Shown here piece by piece: positions 52,765 through 62,260 of a stretch of DNA of 64,000 nucleotides. Within the stretch, counting starts at the first letter, position 1; each line of letters starts with the position of its first letter. The position numbers were made by a program, and so were the translations under genes. The notes under the pieces are model-generated. The model was not told the origin of the DNA. It was given only the letters and a program-made list of their open reading frames with translations, and ran no database searches. Source of the stretch: Roseateles sp. DAIF2 (GTDB taxonomy: Bacteria; Pseudomonadota; Gammaproteobacteria; Burkholderiales; Burkholderiaceae_C); the NCBI RefSeq assembly GCF_015624425.1, contig NZ_CP049919.1, positions 1,488,001 to 1,552,000 of the forward strand, read 5' to 3'.

Positions 52765-53988
52765 TCAGCTGGACGAAGCCGCGGCACTGCTGGCCCCGCA
52801 GCTGACTGCTCCGAAAACGGGTCGATAGACCCAGAGCGCACCCATGGAGATGAAGAACAACTGGTTGTTGGGGAAAGAGTTGAGCTGCGATCCGCTCAAC
52901 CCGGACACCATGTAGAAGACGAAGACCAGCTTCCAGGGGAAGAGATCGGGATTAGAGTTTCGCCACGGCGAGAAGTGAGTGGCAAAAAAAACCAAGAACG
53001 AAAGGAGCCCGATGACACCAAAGGAGTTCAGTGTCACCAGATAGAAATTGTCCTGAATGTAGTCAGCGCGTTCGCCGAGGACGTCGGGAAACAGCAGACT
53101 TCCATCGATCAAACCGAGGAAGGTGACGAAGTTGTCCCAGCGGATGCTGGCTGTGTAGAGGTCGGTGCCGCGGTGAGCAACCTGGATCTCAACCTCAGGT
53201 GGCGTACTGAGGGCAAGATAGACCGCATATACGCCTGCCAGTAGGATGCCAGTAAGTAGCAATTGAGGTAGATGCCGATGCAGCAGTCCGGAGAGTCGTG
53301 CTCTTGCGTCTGCGCTCACGCTGAGCGCATAGATGAGCACAATCAGCAGTGCGACCCAAGCGGTGCGCGAGCCACTGGCCGCCAGAGAGAACATCAACAG
53401 CGCACCGCACAGTGCTGTCCACAGCGGCTTAAGTCGCATATAGGGTAGCAGTAGCAGCGCGACGCCAACATACAGGCCGAGGTTGTTGGGATTGAACAGC
53501 GTAGAGATCGAACGGATTGATCCGTTCGCGGCCCAGGCGGACTCGAATAGAGACGACAGCACCGTGATCTCGATGACCGAGAAGATGCCAACCCCCGCGC
53601 CGCACACGACGATGACGCGACCGATCAGTAGCAGCCGGTCCTCCCACAACGAGGGAATCAGGATAAAGGGGGCCATGGTGCCCGCGACCATGATCGACAG
53701 AGTGGCGATCTCCAGCCCTCCTCTGTCCATCGCGAAGTAGCTTGCCAGCAGCAGCATCAGTGCGCAGAAGATCATTAGTCCGTATGCGCGAGCGGCCAGG
53801 CAGAAATAGATGCTCAGCGTCAGGCAGGCAAAGTACTTCAGGACCTTGTGCAACGTGCCTTCGTCGTACCCCAGATAGAAGTTGGGCGAGAACAGTTGTT
53901 GGGCATAGTAAAAGGCGGACACGACCAGCCACAGTACAAGGAGGGCTAGTGTGGCGTTCCGAAGGCGGAAAGTCAGAAACCTGCTCAT
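52765..53988 (-). CDS. wzy: O-antigen polymerase-like membrane protein (Wzy)
   Basis: 407 residues with ten or more hydrophobic segments. A hydrophilic periplasmic loop lies near residues 245-300 and the segment LAASGSRTAWVALLIVLIY (about 202-220) is the usual (S)GSRT core of O-antigen polymerase/ligase proteins. Wzy joins repeat units at the periplasmic face; a WaaL-like ligase cannot be fully excluded, but position between wzx and the sugar genes favours Wzy. No other polymerase is evident in either cluster. Base composition is lower in G+C than its neighbours, as usual for wzy. Confidence 0.8.
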   Translation of the reverse strand: MSRFLTFRLRNATLALLVLWLVVSAFYYAQQLFSPNFYLGYDEGTLHKVLKYFACLTLSIYFCLAARAYGLMIFCALMLLLASYFAMDRGGLEIATLSIMVAGTMAPFILIPSLWEDRLLLIGRVIVVCGAGVGIFSVIEITVLSSLFESAWAANGSIRSISTLFNPNNLGLYVGVALLLLPYMRLKPLWTALCGALLMFSLAASGSRTAWVALLIVLIYALSVSADARARLSGLLHRHLPQLLLTGILLAGVYAVYLALSTPPEVEIQVAHRGTDLYTASIRWDNFVTFLGLIDGSLLFPDVLGERADYIQDNFYLVTLNSFGVIGLLSFLVFFATHFSPWRNSNPDLFPWKLVFVFYMVSGLSGSQLNSFPNNQLFFISMGALWVYRPVFGAVSCGASSAAASSS

Positions 53989-54014
53989 GGGCGTCGATTC
54001 GGTGAGAGGTCAGG

Positions 54015-55262
54015 TCAAGCGAGCCGGGGCCGATGGCGCCTGACAAGGCGGGAGCCGAGGTCCAGCGAGAAGAAAACATAGACCAACAGAGAGGACAGCA
54101 GTACGCCCGCCGAGACCCAGACGATATCGCGCTTGACCGCGAAGAGCGCGACGCACAGCGTGACGCTCAGCAGGTGGAACAGGTTGCCCGCCACCAGGAC
54201 CAGATCCTGGCGTTCGAGGTAGGCGTTGATCTTGTACGGCTCGCACATCACCACCAGCGCGGCGCTGGGGGTCAGCAGGTACAGGATCTCTATGTGGCGG
54301 TGATAGTCCGCCTTGCCGAAATGAGTGAGCAGGAAGTCCGCCGGCAGCATGATGGCGACCATGGTGGCGACGGCGGTCAGCCAGTATAGGCGTTTGAGGC
54401 GGCGCAGGTGTGGGAGGTAGGCCTCGCGTCCTTGTGTGGCATAGACCTTGATGCATTGCGGCCCGACTGTCGCGCCGATGCTGAAGGAGGCGATTAGCGA
54501 GATGATCGACGCACAGGTGGCGAAGAAGAAGTAGACGCCCAGGTCGGCCGCCGGGAACTTGCCGGCTATCAGCAGCTTGTCGATCGCGCCGATGCCGGCG
54601 ACTGCGACCGCGGAGACGATGAAGGTGCGCGCCTGCCAGACCAGGGTGCCCGACTGTGCGGGCCAGGTCGACGCAGACAGGAACTCCCTGAGCGTGGGCC
54701 AGGCATGGCGGGTCAGTAGCAACGGGGTGGCGGTGATAGCCAGGACCCCGAACCAGCAATGCAGCACCAGAGACAGCGACGGTGCGGCAACGCCGGATTC
54801 GACGAGCGCCACGAAGAGTAGCACCCAGGCGACGTTCTTGATGAACAGCAGGCTGGACGCATACACCGGGCGCAACATCAGGATGTTGAACCGGTAGACC
54901 TCGATGATGAAGTGCTCCAGGATCAGGATGCCGCAGGCGCTGATCCAGTACGTGGCCAGCAGATTGGCGTACAGCAGTACGGCCGCGGGGGCGAGCACCA
55001 GATAGGTGACCAGCGCGGCCTGGGCCTGCCGGCGCAGCAGTCGCAGGCGGTCGTCGGCGGACAGCGCGTGCAGCTGCCGGCCGATGACCTGGTTGATCTC
55101 CAGCCCAGCCACCTGCGCGAAGACGGTGGCGATCGTCATGAGGACGGCCACCTGGCCCAGCAGCGTGCTGCTGGCCTTGCCGGCCAGATAGAGGACGAAC
55201 AGGAACTTCGCACCGGCGGAACCGCCGCGCAGCAGGAACCCGAACGCGCCCACCACTTTCAT
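54015..55262 (-). CDS. wzx: Second polysaccharide flippase (Wzx-like, MATE/MVF fold)
   Basis: 415 residues from ATG 55262, in an ATGA overlap with the preceding gene; the further upstream frame is a shadow. About twelve membrane helices start at GAFGFLLRGGSAGAKFLFVLYL; one loop carries IDKLLIAGKFPAADLGVYFFFATCAS, typical of Wzx helices 7-8. It should export the repeat unit of the minus-strand cluster. It lies 26 bp before wzy. Confidence 0.82.
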   Translation of the reverse strand: MKVVGAFGFLLRGGSAGAKFLFVLYLAGKASSTLLGQVAVLMTIATVFAQVAGLEINQVIGRQLHALSADDRLRLLRRQAQAALVTYLVLAPAAVLLYANLLATYWISACGILILEHFIIEVYRFNILMLRPVYASSLLFIKNVAWVLLFVALVESGVAAPSLSLVLHCWFGVLAITATPLLLTRHAWPTLREFLSASTWPAQSGTLVWQARTFIVSAVAVAGIGAIDKLLIAGKFPAADLGVYFFFATCASIISLIASFSIGATVGPQCIKVYATQGREAYLPHLRRLKRLYWLTAVATMVAIMLPADFLLTHFGKADYHRHIEILYLLTPSAALVVMCEPYKINAYLERQDLVLVAGNLFHLLSVTLCVALFAVKRDIVWVSAGVLLSSLLVYVFFSLDLGSRLVRRHRPRLA

Positions 55263-56251
55263 GAGCGCACCGCCCGCGACACTGTCCGCAGCGCCCGGAT
55301 GGCGCCGTTGGGGACGAACAGCAGCGGCGTCGTCACGCACCAGAAGCGCAGCGTGGACCACCGGTAGTGGCGCAACCGTCCCCAGATTTTCATCAGCTGC
55401 CGCGGCGCGTACCGCTGCGCGGTCAGCTTGAAGTTGACGACCTGGTGAAGGTCCTCGCGCTGTCCGAGCGACCTGGCCAGCGCGCAGGTCTCGCGGTCGA
55501 AGCTGAAGCGCGGCAGTTCATGGGCGTACTCGACGAACTTGAGGTGCGCCTGCATGTAGTACTCGATCTGGTCGCTGCCTTCGCGGCGCTTCTCGGCGCG
55601 CGATTGCTCAAGCCCGCTCTGCACCATGGTAAACATCGGCTGGCCGACGATCAGGCCTTCGCCCGACTGCAGGATCTCGCGGGCCATGAAGAAGTGGATC
55701 CACAGCGACCCCACGTACCTGCCCGGATCCGCGTCCAGCCAGGCCTGTCGCGAGAACAGGCAGGCGCTGATCAGGCTGTTGGAGAAGCGAATGGTCTTGA
55801 GCAGGTCACGCGCGGGCAGCCAGCGATTCGGTCCGCCGCCGAAACGCGACGGCAGCATCTGCCCGGCGACGCTGACCTGATAGTTGATGAAGGCGAAGCG
55901 GATCTCACGCTGGCGCAACAGGTCCACGACCTGGGTCAGCCCCTGCGGCGAGGGCTGATCGTCGTCCGAGAACGTCCAGAGGTAGCGACCCTGCGCGCGA
56001 CCGAACAGCGCGTTCACGTTGCCGTCGAAGCCCAGGTTCGCGGCGTTGCGGAAGTAGCGCAGCCGCAGGGCCGGATGCGCCACCGCGATGTCGGCGCAGA
56101 CCTGCGGCGTGGCATCGGTGCTGCAGTTGTCGGAGACAACGATCTCCACGTCCGTCAGCGCCGCCCGCTCGATCTGCGCAACGAACTCGAGCAGCGTGGC
56201 ACGCAGGCGCTCGGCGCGGTTGTAGGTGGGAATGGCGAGTGTGAGCAGCAT
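55259..56251 (-). CDS. Glycosyltransferase family 2 protein
   Basis: 330 residues. GT-A fold with the start LTLAIPTYNRAERLRATLLEF, the donor-binding Asp in EIVVSDNCSTDAT (about 37-49) and the metal site DDD in WTFSDDDQPSP (about 92-102). It adds one sugar of the repeat at the cytoplasmic face; donor unknown. It overlaps wzx by 4 bp and starts 26 bp after the SDR gene. Confidence 0.88.
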   Translation of the reverse strand: MLLTLAIPTYNRAERLRATLLEFVAQIERAALTDVEIVVSDNCSTDATPQVCADIAVAHPALRLRYFRNAANLGFDGNVNALFGRAQGRYLWTFSDDDQPSPQGLTQVVDLLRQREIRFAFINYQVSVAGQMLPSRFGGGPNRWLPARDLLKTIRFSNSLISACLFSRQAWLDADPGRYVGSLWIHFFMAREILQSGEGLIVGQPMFTMVQSGLEQSRAEKRREGSDQIEYYMQAHLKFVEYAHELPRFSFDRETCALARSLGQREDLHQVVNFKLTAQRYAPRQLMKIWGRLRHYRWSTLRFWCVTTPLLFVPNGAIRALRTVSRAVRS

Positions 56252-56277
56252 CGGGCGGCGCGGTGGAAGTTGCGGTC

Positions 56278-57288
56278 TCAGGCTGTCGACGGCGAGGCAG
56301 CGCCCGCCAGGGCGCGCATCGTCGCGGCGATGGCCTCAACCAGGGATGTGTCGACGCGCAGGCCGAGCCGGCCGGCCTTCTCGACGTCGGGGACGTACAT
56401 CGCGCGGAGACCCGGCGCGGTCTGCTTCAGCACGCGCACGTCCCGCGGCGGCGACGCCTGTGCGGCGACGGCCTGCGCAAGTTCTAGGATGCTGATCGGC
56501 GCGTCCGAGCCGACGTTGTAGATCTCGCCCGGCTCACCCTGGCGCATCAGGCTGATCAGCCAGTGGGCCGCGTCGCGGCCGTGCAGGTAGGTCCGTACGC
56601 TGCTGCCGTCCCCCTGGATCTCGATGTCCCGGCCCGCGAGCGCGTCCCGCACGAAGTTGCCCGCGGCATAGGGGCCATCCAGCGGCATGTGTTCACTGAT
56701 CAGCGCGAAGCAGCGGGCGATCACGCAGTCCAGCCCGTGCTGCTGTCTGTAGAGCGCGCAGAGATGCTCGGCCAGACGCTTGCCTTGGCCGTACACAGAC
56801 TTCGCGTCCGTCGTGGCCGGCGCAAACGGCGCGTCTTCCCGCAGCCGGGCGATGCCGTCGGGCACCGGACCGTAGGCCGCGCCGGAGCTGACCAGCAGGA
56901 ATCGTTCTGCCCCCGACGCGATCGCGAAGTCCAGCACCTGGCGTGTGCCCTGAACCAATTGATCCAGCCAAGCCAGCGGCGCGGTGCTGGCGTGTGTATC
57001 GGCCGCTGCGTGCAGCACGTCGGTGAAGCGGCCCGCCTCCGGCGTCGGCAGCCTATCCAGGCTGCCCGGCGCGAAGCGCAGCCAGGTCTGGCCCGCATGA
57101 CCCGGATGCCGGTCCAGGAAGGTCTGCGGCGAGCGACTCAGGACGGTGACCTCGAAGCCGGGTCCGTAGGCCTGTACCGATTCGTGGAAGTAATCCAGCA
57201 GGCAGCGACCGACGAACCCGGTCCCGCCGGTCACGAAGATCCGGCGTCCGCGCAGGTCCAGCGGATCAGAACGAACCGATGAAGTCAT
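56278..57288 (-). CDS. NAD-dependent epimerase/dehydratase or reductase (extended SDR)
   Basis: 336 residues from ATG 57288 ([12 protein letters not shown]), overlapping the transketolase C-subunit gene by 23 bp. NAD motif VTGGTGFVGRCLLDYF (about 18-33), catalytic Ser region LLVSSGAAYG and Tyr-x3-Lys in SVYGQGKRLAEH. It is placed after rfbF-rfbG-rfbH and the split transketolase, so it may reduce or epimerise their keto-sugar product, like YerF after YerE in yersiniose synthesis. That function is inferred from position only. Confidence 0.78.
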   Translation of the reverse strand: MTSSVRSDPLDLRGRRIFVTGGTGFVGRCLLDYFHESVQAYGPGFEVTVLSRSPQTFLDRHPGHAGQTWLRFAPGSLDRLPTPEAGRFTDVLHAAADTHASTAPLAWLDQLVQGTRQVLDFAIASGAERFLLVSSGAAYGPVPDGIARLREDAPFAPATTDAKSVYGQGKRLAEHLCALYRQQHGLDCVIARCFALISEHMPLDGPYAAGNFVRDALAGRDIEIQGDGSSVRTYLHGRDAAHWLISLMRQGEPGEIYNVGSDAPISILELAQAVAAQASPPRDVRVLKQTAPGLRAMYVPDVEKAGRLGLRVDTSLVEAIAATMRALAGAASPSTA

Positions 57289-58180
57289 GGAGGCGTGTCG
57301 CGACCGTCGCCTGATCCAGGCCGTGTTCCTGGAGCAGGTAGTTGTAGGTGCCACAGTGTTCGGAGAACCGGTCCGGCACGCCGATGCGCAGCACGCGCGT
57401 GGGCTGGTGCTCGCTGGTGATCTCGGTCACGGCGGCGCCTAGGCCGCCCAGCACCGAATGCTCTTCCAGCGTCACCAGGCCGGTCGTGGCGCGCGCGGCG
57501 GCGCACACGTCCTCGGCCAGCAGCGGCTTGAGGACCGGCGCGCTCCAGACGGCGAGGTCCAGGTCCTGGGCGATGTCCGCGGCCGCCCGCACCATCGAGC
57601 CGGTGGCGATCAGCCCCGGACGGTCGGCGCGACCCGCGCGGACCTTCACCAGCCCGCCGGCGCGCAGCGGGGCGATCGGCGCCGTGTGCACGTCGCCGCG
57701 GTCCGACTTGCCCATGCGCAGATACACCGGACCGTTCGCCGCATAGGCGTAGTCCATGCTGGCCGTCATCTCGAAACGGTCCGACGGCGACAGCACTTCC
57801 AGTCCCGGGATCGCCCGCGTGCAGGCGATGTCCTCGGTCGACTGGTGGCTGGTGCCCAGGTGGCTGTAGACGAAGCCGGCGCCGTCGCCCAGCAGCACGA
57901 CCGGGAGATCGTCATGCGCGATGTCCAGCTTGATCTGCTCCACCGTGCGAATCGGCACGAACGCGGCCAGGCCGTACACGAAGGGTCGGAAGCCCACGCG
58001 TGCCAAGCCCGCCGCCATGCCCACCATGTTCTGCTCGGCGATGCCGGCGTTGATGTACTGGTCCGGGCAGCGCTTGCGGAACTCGTCGAACAGCGCATAG
58101 CCGTGATCGCCCGTCAGCAGCAGCACCTTGGGGTCCGCCAGCGCCAGTCGCACCAGCGCGTTGGAAAAGGCCTCTCTCAC
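57266..58180 (-). CDS. Transketolase C-terminal subunit (split transketolase)
   Basis: 304 residues from GTG 58180 (GTGA overlap with the N-subunit stop). It contains the pyrimidine-binding domain with [17 protein letters not shown] (catalytic Glu of AEQN) and [15 protein letters not shown], and a C-terminal transketolase domain with [12 protein letters not shown]. With the neighbouring N-subunit it makes a complete thiamine-diphosphate enzyme. Central metabolism normally uses a fused TktA; a separate pair inside a nucleotide-sugar operon suggests a dedicated reaction on a keto-sugar. Confidence 0.88.
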   Translation of the reverse strand: MREAFSNALVRLALADPKVLLLTGDHGYALFDEFRKRCPDQYINAGIAEQNMVGMAAGLARVGFRPFVYGLAAFVPIRTVEQIKLDIAHDDLPVVLLGDGAGFVYSHLGTSHQSTEDIACTRAIPGLEVLSPSDRFEMTASMDYAYAANGPVYLRMGKSDRGDVHTAPIAPLRAGGLVKVRAGRADRPGLIATGSMVRAAADIAQDLDLAVWSAPVLKPLLAEDVCAAARATTGLVTLEEHSVLGGLGAAVTEITSEHQPTRVLRIGVPDRFSEHCGTYNYLLQEHGLDQATVATRLHDFIGSF

Positions 58181-59031
58181 TTCGATGCTCCGGCAAGGCC
58201 GAGCGCGTCGATGGCTTCGGCGAAGGTCTGCGGGTTCAGGCGCGTGTAGTGCCAGCGATTGTCGGATTCCATGAAGGGCACGCCCTTGCCTTTGACCGTG
58301 CGTGCGATCAAGGCCTTCGGCTTGCCTGCGCCGATTGACCAGAGCTGACGGATGGCGGCGTCCACCGCGGCTTCGTCATGGCCGTCGATCTCCAGCGTCT
58401 CGAAGCCGAAGCTCGCGAACTTCGCCGACAGATTGCCCAGCGCCAGCACGTCATCTGTCGTGCCCATCGCCTGGAATCCGTTCTTGTCGACGATCAGCAT
58501 CAGGTTGTCCATCTTGTGATGGGCCGCCACCAGGGCGCCTTCCCAGATCGGACCTTCGTTGAGCTCACCGTCGCCCACGATGGCGTACACCTTCTGGGCC
58601 GTACCCTTGCGCTTCAGACCCATGGCGATGCCCACGCCCACGGAGAAGCCGTGACCCAGCGAACCCGATGTCACTTCAAGCCCCGGCACCCGCGAATCCG
58701 ACAGGCCCTTGAGCGCGCTGCCGTCCTTGAAGTAGCCTTGGACATGCGTGTCATCCAGCCAGCCTAGTTCACGCATGCACGCGTACTGCGCCATCACGCC
58801 GTGGCCCTTGCTCAGGACCAGGAAGTCGCGACCCTCGGCGCGTGGATCGTTGCCCGGATAACGGAGGTGGTCCCGGTACAGAACCGTCACCAGCTCGATG
58901 ATCGAGAACGCACAGGCGATGTGCACCGTCGAGCCGGCGTAGGCCATCTCGAGCACGGTGCGGCGCATGCGGGCGGGCGCGAACGGCCGGTCTGCGTCCG
59001 ACACCGCGCGAGGGGTCGCGAGGGTGGTCAT
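58177..59031 (-). CDS. Transketolase N-terminal subunit (split transketolase)
   Basis: 284 residues from ATG 59031, in an ATGA overlap with rfbH; the upstream open frame is only a shadow. Thiamine-diphosphate motif GDGELNEGPIWEGALVAAHHKMDNLMLIVDKN (about 146-177, GDG...N), KGHGVMAQYACM and TSGSLGHGFSVGVG are all as in transketolases. It pairs with the next gene. Location directly after the E1 dehydrase (rfbH) suggests two-carbon transfer to the CDP-4-keto-3,6-dideoxyhexose. Confidence 0.9.
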   Translation of the reverse strand: MTTLATPRAVSDADRPFAPARMRRTVLEMAYAGSTVHIACAFSIIELVTVLYRDHLRYPGNDPRAEGRDFLVLSKGHGVMAQYACMRELGWLDDTHVQGYFKDGSALKGLSDSRVPGLEVTSGSLGHGFSVGVGIAMGLKRKGTAQKVYAIVGDGELNEGPIWEGALVAAHHKMDNLMLIVDKNGFQAMGTTDDVLALGNLSAKFASFGFETLEIDGHDEAAVDAAIRQLWSIGAGKPKALIARTVKGKGVPFMESDNRWHYTRLNPQTFAEAIDALGLAGASK

Positions 59032-60383
59032 CAGAAATTGACTCCGAAGAACTCTTCCAGCTTGCCGGCGATGTAATCCAGCTGCTCCTGGCCCAGTGCC
59101 GGGAAGGTGCCCAGCCAGAAGGTCTGGTTCATCACGACGTCGGTGTTGGTCAGCTCGCCGCTGACGCGGTAGTTGCGGCCGGCCATGTAGGGCTGCTTCG
59201 TCAGGTTGCCCGCGAACAGCAGGCGCGTGGCGATCTTGTTCTCTTCCAGGAAGTTGATCAGGTCCGCGCGCTTCACGCCCGCCGTGTCCTTGACGATCAG
59301 TGGGAAGCCGAACCACGACGGCTCGGAATTCGGCGTCGCCTCGGGCAGGTGCAGGTACTCGGCGACGCTCGCCAGCTTGGCCTTCAGGTAGGCGAAGTTG
59401 GCGCGACGCTTGGCGATGAACTCCTCGACCCGGTCCATCTGCGCCAGCGCGCAGGCGGCCTGCATGTCCGAGATCTTCAGGTTGTAGCCCAGGTGGCTGT
59501 AGGTGTACTTGTGGTCGTAGCCGTCCGGCAGGTCGCCGCCCAGCTGTTCCTTGGTCCAGCAGAAGCGCTTGTCGCAGGTGTTGTCCTTGCCGGGCGGGCA
59601 ATAGCAGTCGCGGCCCCAGTCGCGGAAGGACTCGGCGATCAGCTTCAGCTCGGCGTTGTTGGTGAACACCGCGCCGCCTTCGCCCATCGTGATGTGGTGC
59701 GCCGGGTAGAAGCTTAGCGTCCCGATGTCGCCGAAGGTGCCGACCATCTGGCCGTTGTAGGTCGCGCCCAGCGCGTCGCAGCAGTCCTCGACCAGCCACA
59801 GGTTGTGCTTCTTGCACAGCGCTGTGACCACCTCGAGGTTGAACGGGTTGCCCAGGCTGTGGGCCAGCATGATGGCCTTGGTCTTGGGCGAGATCGCCGC
59901 TTCGATCTTGGAGGCGTCGATGTTGTGCGTGGCCAGGTCGACGTCGACGAAGACCGGCACCGCGCCGAACTGCACGATCGGGTTGACGGTCGTCGGGAAG
60001 CCGGCGGCCACGCCGATGACTTCATCGCCCTGCTTGATGGCGCGGTCGCCCAGCTTGGGGCTGGTCAACGCCGAGAAGGCCACCAGGTTCGCCGACGAGC
60101 CGGAGTTCACCGTGATCAGGTACTTCACGCCCAGGAACTGCGCCAGGCGCTGTTCGAACATGGCGTTGAAGCGGCCCGTGGTCAGCCAGCCGTCCAGGGA
60201 GGCGTCGACCATCATCTTGAGCTCGCCGGCACCGATGACCTTGCCGGACACCGGGACCTGGGTCTGGCCCGGGACGAAGGGCTTGGGGGCATACGCGATA
60301 TCGGCGTACTGCTGGACCAGCTCGCTGATCTGGCTGCGGAGCTTGTCGAGCTGCGGCTGGAAGTTGACGGTGGAGGTGGTCAT
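59031..60383 (-). CDS. rfbH: CDP-4-keto-6-deoxyglucose-3-dehydrase (RfbH/E1)
   Basis: 450 residues from ATG 60383. DegT fold, but the Schiff-base lysine position is His, in [15 protein letters not shown] (H229/H230), as in E1, which uses PMP for dehydration instead of transamination. Cysteines for a [2Fe-2S] cluster lie at about 260, 262, 270 and 275 ([17 protein letters not shown]). With its reductase (E3) it removes the C3 hydroxyl to give CDP-4-keto-3,6-dideoxyglucose. It overlaps rfbG and the transketolase gene. Confidence 0.95.
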   Translation of the reverse strand: MTTSTVNFQPQLDKLRSQISELVQQYADIAYAPKPFVPGQTQVPVSGKVIGAGELKMMVDASLDGWLTTGRFNAMFEQRLAQFLGVKYLITVNSGSSANLVAFSALTSPKLGDRAIKQGDEVIGVAAGFPTTVNPIVQFGAVPVFVDVDLATHNIDASKIEAAISPKTKAIMLAHSLGNPFNLEVVTALCKKHNLWLVEDCCDALGATYNGQMVGTFGDIGTLSFYPAHHITMGEGGAVFTNNAELKLIAESFRDWGRDCYCPPGKDNTCDKRFCWTKEQLGGDLPDGYDHKYTYSHLGYNLKISDMQAACALAQMDRVEEFIAKRRANFAYLKAKLASVAEYLHLPEATPNSEPSWFGFPLIVKDTAGVKRADLINFLEENKIATRLLFAGNLTKQPYMAGRNYRVSGELTNTDVVMNQTFWLGTFPALGQEQLDYIAGKLEEFFGVNF

Positions 60384-61450
60384 ACGTCGGATCGGTATTG
60401 AGAGATTTGATTCAGGCAGATGGCGCGCATGTCCTGGCCCGAGAGCCAGGCCTGATGCCAGTCGGTGATGTGCTGGAGCGCGGTCTCGAGCGACCAGCGC
60501 GGCGCCCATTGCAGGCGCTGACGCGCCTTGGAGATGTCCAGCTTCAGGAAGCTGGCCTCGTGGGGATGGTTTCCCGGCTGCAGGGTCCATGAGGCGCCGT
60601 CCCCCCAGGACCCGCACAGGTGCTCCACGATCCACTGCACGGGACGGGCGTCCTCGTCGCGCGGACCGAAATTCCAGCCTTCGGCGTCGGCCTGGCCTTG
60701 GGTGTAGAGGCGCTCGGCCAGCAGCAGGTAGCCCGACAGCGGCTCCAGCACGTGCTGCCACGGGCGGATCGCATGCGGGTTGCGGATCAGCACCGGTTCC
60801 TTGTCCTGCAGCGCGCGCAGGATGTCGGGGATCAGCCGGTCCAGCGCCCAGTCGCCGCCGCCGATGACGTTGCCCGCGCGGGCCGTCGCCATCGCGATCC
60901 CGGCGTCCTTCAGGAAGGACTTACGGTAGGCGCTGCTCACCAGCTCCGCGCAGCCCTTGCTGTTGGAGTAGGGGTCGTGGCCGCCCATCGGCTCGTCTTC
61001 ACGGTAGCCCCAGACCCACTCGCGGTTCTCGTAGCACTTGTCCGTCGTGATGTTGACGACGGCCTTGACCGAGCCGGCGTGGCGCGCGGCCTCGAGCACG
61101 TGCACCGTGCCCATTACGTTGGTCGCGTAGGTCTCCACCGGCTGGTGGTAGGACAGGCGCACCAGCGGCTGCGCCGCCATGTGGATGACGATCTCCGGCT
61201 GGAACTCGTCCATCTGCGCCTTCACCGCGGCGAAGTCGCGGATGTCGGCGATGCGGTGTTCCATGCCCTCCGCGATGCGGGCGACGTCGAAGAGCGCGGG
61301 CTCGGTCGGCGGCGTCAGCGAGACGCCGCGCAGCGTCGCGCCCATGGACTGCAGCCACAGGCTCAGCCAGCTGCCCTTGAAGCCGGTGTGGCCGGTCAGC
61401 AGGACGCGCTTGCCCTGCCAGAACGCCGAATCGGTCTGTGCGAGGCTCAT
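60380..61450 (-). CDS. rfbG: CDP-glucose 4,6-dehydratase
   Basis: 356 residues from ATG 61450 in an ATGA overlap with rfbF. NAD motif [17 protein letters not shown] (about 16-32), catalytic [17 protein letters not shown] and Tyr-x3-Lys in [13 protein letters not shown], all standard for RfbG/AscB. It converts CDP-glucose to CDP-4-keto-6-deoxyglucose. Confidence 0.96.
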   Translation of the reverse strand: MSLAQTDSAFWQGKRVLLTGHTGFKGSWLSLWLQSMGATLRGVSLTPPTEPALFDVARIAEGMEHRIADIRDFAAVKAQMDEFQPEIVIHMAAQPLVRLSYHQPVETYATNVMGTVHVLEAARHAGSVKAVVNITTDKCYENREWVWGYREDEPMGGHDPYSNSKGCAELVSSAYRKSFLKDAGIAMATARAGNVIGGGDWALDRLIPDILRALQDKEPVLIRNPHAIRPWQHVLEPLSGYLLLAERLYTQGQADAEGWNFGPRDEDARPVQWIVEHLCGSWGDGASWTLQPGNHPHEASFLKLDISKARQRLQWAPRWSLETALQHITDWHQAWLSGQDMRAICLNQISQYRSDV

Positions 61451-62220
61451 GTCCAGCTCTTCCAGGGCGCCTTGCCCGAGGCCCACAGCTCTTCGAGCAG
61501 GTGCTTGTCGCGCAGCGTGTCCATCGGCTGCCAGAAGCCGTGGTGCTCGTAGGCCATCAGCTGGCCGTCGGCGGCCAGGCCTTGCAGCGGCTGCTGCTCC
61601 CAGACGGTGGCGTCGTCCTCGAGATAGTCGAGGACGCGCGGCGTCAGCACGAAGAAGCCGCCGTTGATCATGGCGCCGTCACCCTTGGGCTTCTCCTTGA
61701 AGCTCATGACCTGGCGGTCCTTGATGTCGAGCGCGCCGAAGCGGCCGGGCGGGAAGGTGGCCGTCAGGGTCGCGGCCTTGCCGTGACGCTTGTGGAAGTC
61801 GATCGTGGCGGAGATATCGATGTCACCGACGCCATCGCCGTAGGTAAAGCAGAAGGCTTCTTCATCGCGCACGTAGTCGGCCACGCGGCGCAGCCGGCCG
61901 CCGGTCATCGATTCGTCGCCGGTGTCCACCAGCGTGACGTTCCAGGGCTCGGCGCGCTTGTGGTGGACTTCCATGCGGTTGTTGCGCATGTCGAAGGTGA
62001 CGTCGGACGTGTGCAGGAAGTAGTTGGCGAAGTACTCCTTGATGACATAGCCCTTGTAGCCACAGCAGATCACGAAGTCGTTGACACCGTGGTGTGAATA
62101 CATCTTCAGGATGTGCCAGAGGATGGGTTTGCCCCCGATCTCGACCATCGGCTTCGGGCGGGTGGAGGTTTCCTCGCTGAGTCGTGTGCCCAGGCCACCG
62201 GCCAGAATCACTGCTTTCAT
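61447..62220 (-). CDS. rfbF: Glucose-1-phosphate cytidylyltransferase
   Basis: 257 residues, the family length. Nucleotide-binding start [33 protein letters not shown] (about 5-37) and [10 protein letters not shown] with the metal-binding Asp. It makes CDP-glucose from CTP and glucose-1-phosphate, the first committed step towards CDP-3,6-dideoxyhexoses. It overlaps rfbG by 4 bp and lies 40 bp after the E3 reductase gene. Confidence 0.96.
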   Translation of the reverse strand: MKAVILAGGLGTRLSEETSTRPKPMVEIGGKPILWHILKMYSHHGVNDFVICCGYKGYVIKEYFANYFLHTSDVTFDMRNNRMEVHHKRAEPWNVTLVDTGDESMTGGRLRRVADYVRDEEAFCFTYGDGVGDIDISATIDFHKRHGKAATLTATFPPGRFGALDIKDRQVMSFKEKPKGDGAMINGGFFVLTPRVLDYLEDDATVWEQQPLQGLAADGQLMAYEHHGFWQPMDTLRDKHLLEELWASGKAPWKSWT

Positions 62221-62260
62221 GAAAAGGTCCTATGGGGAGATCGTGAGATCGAAAAGGTGT

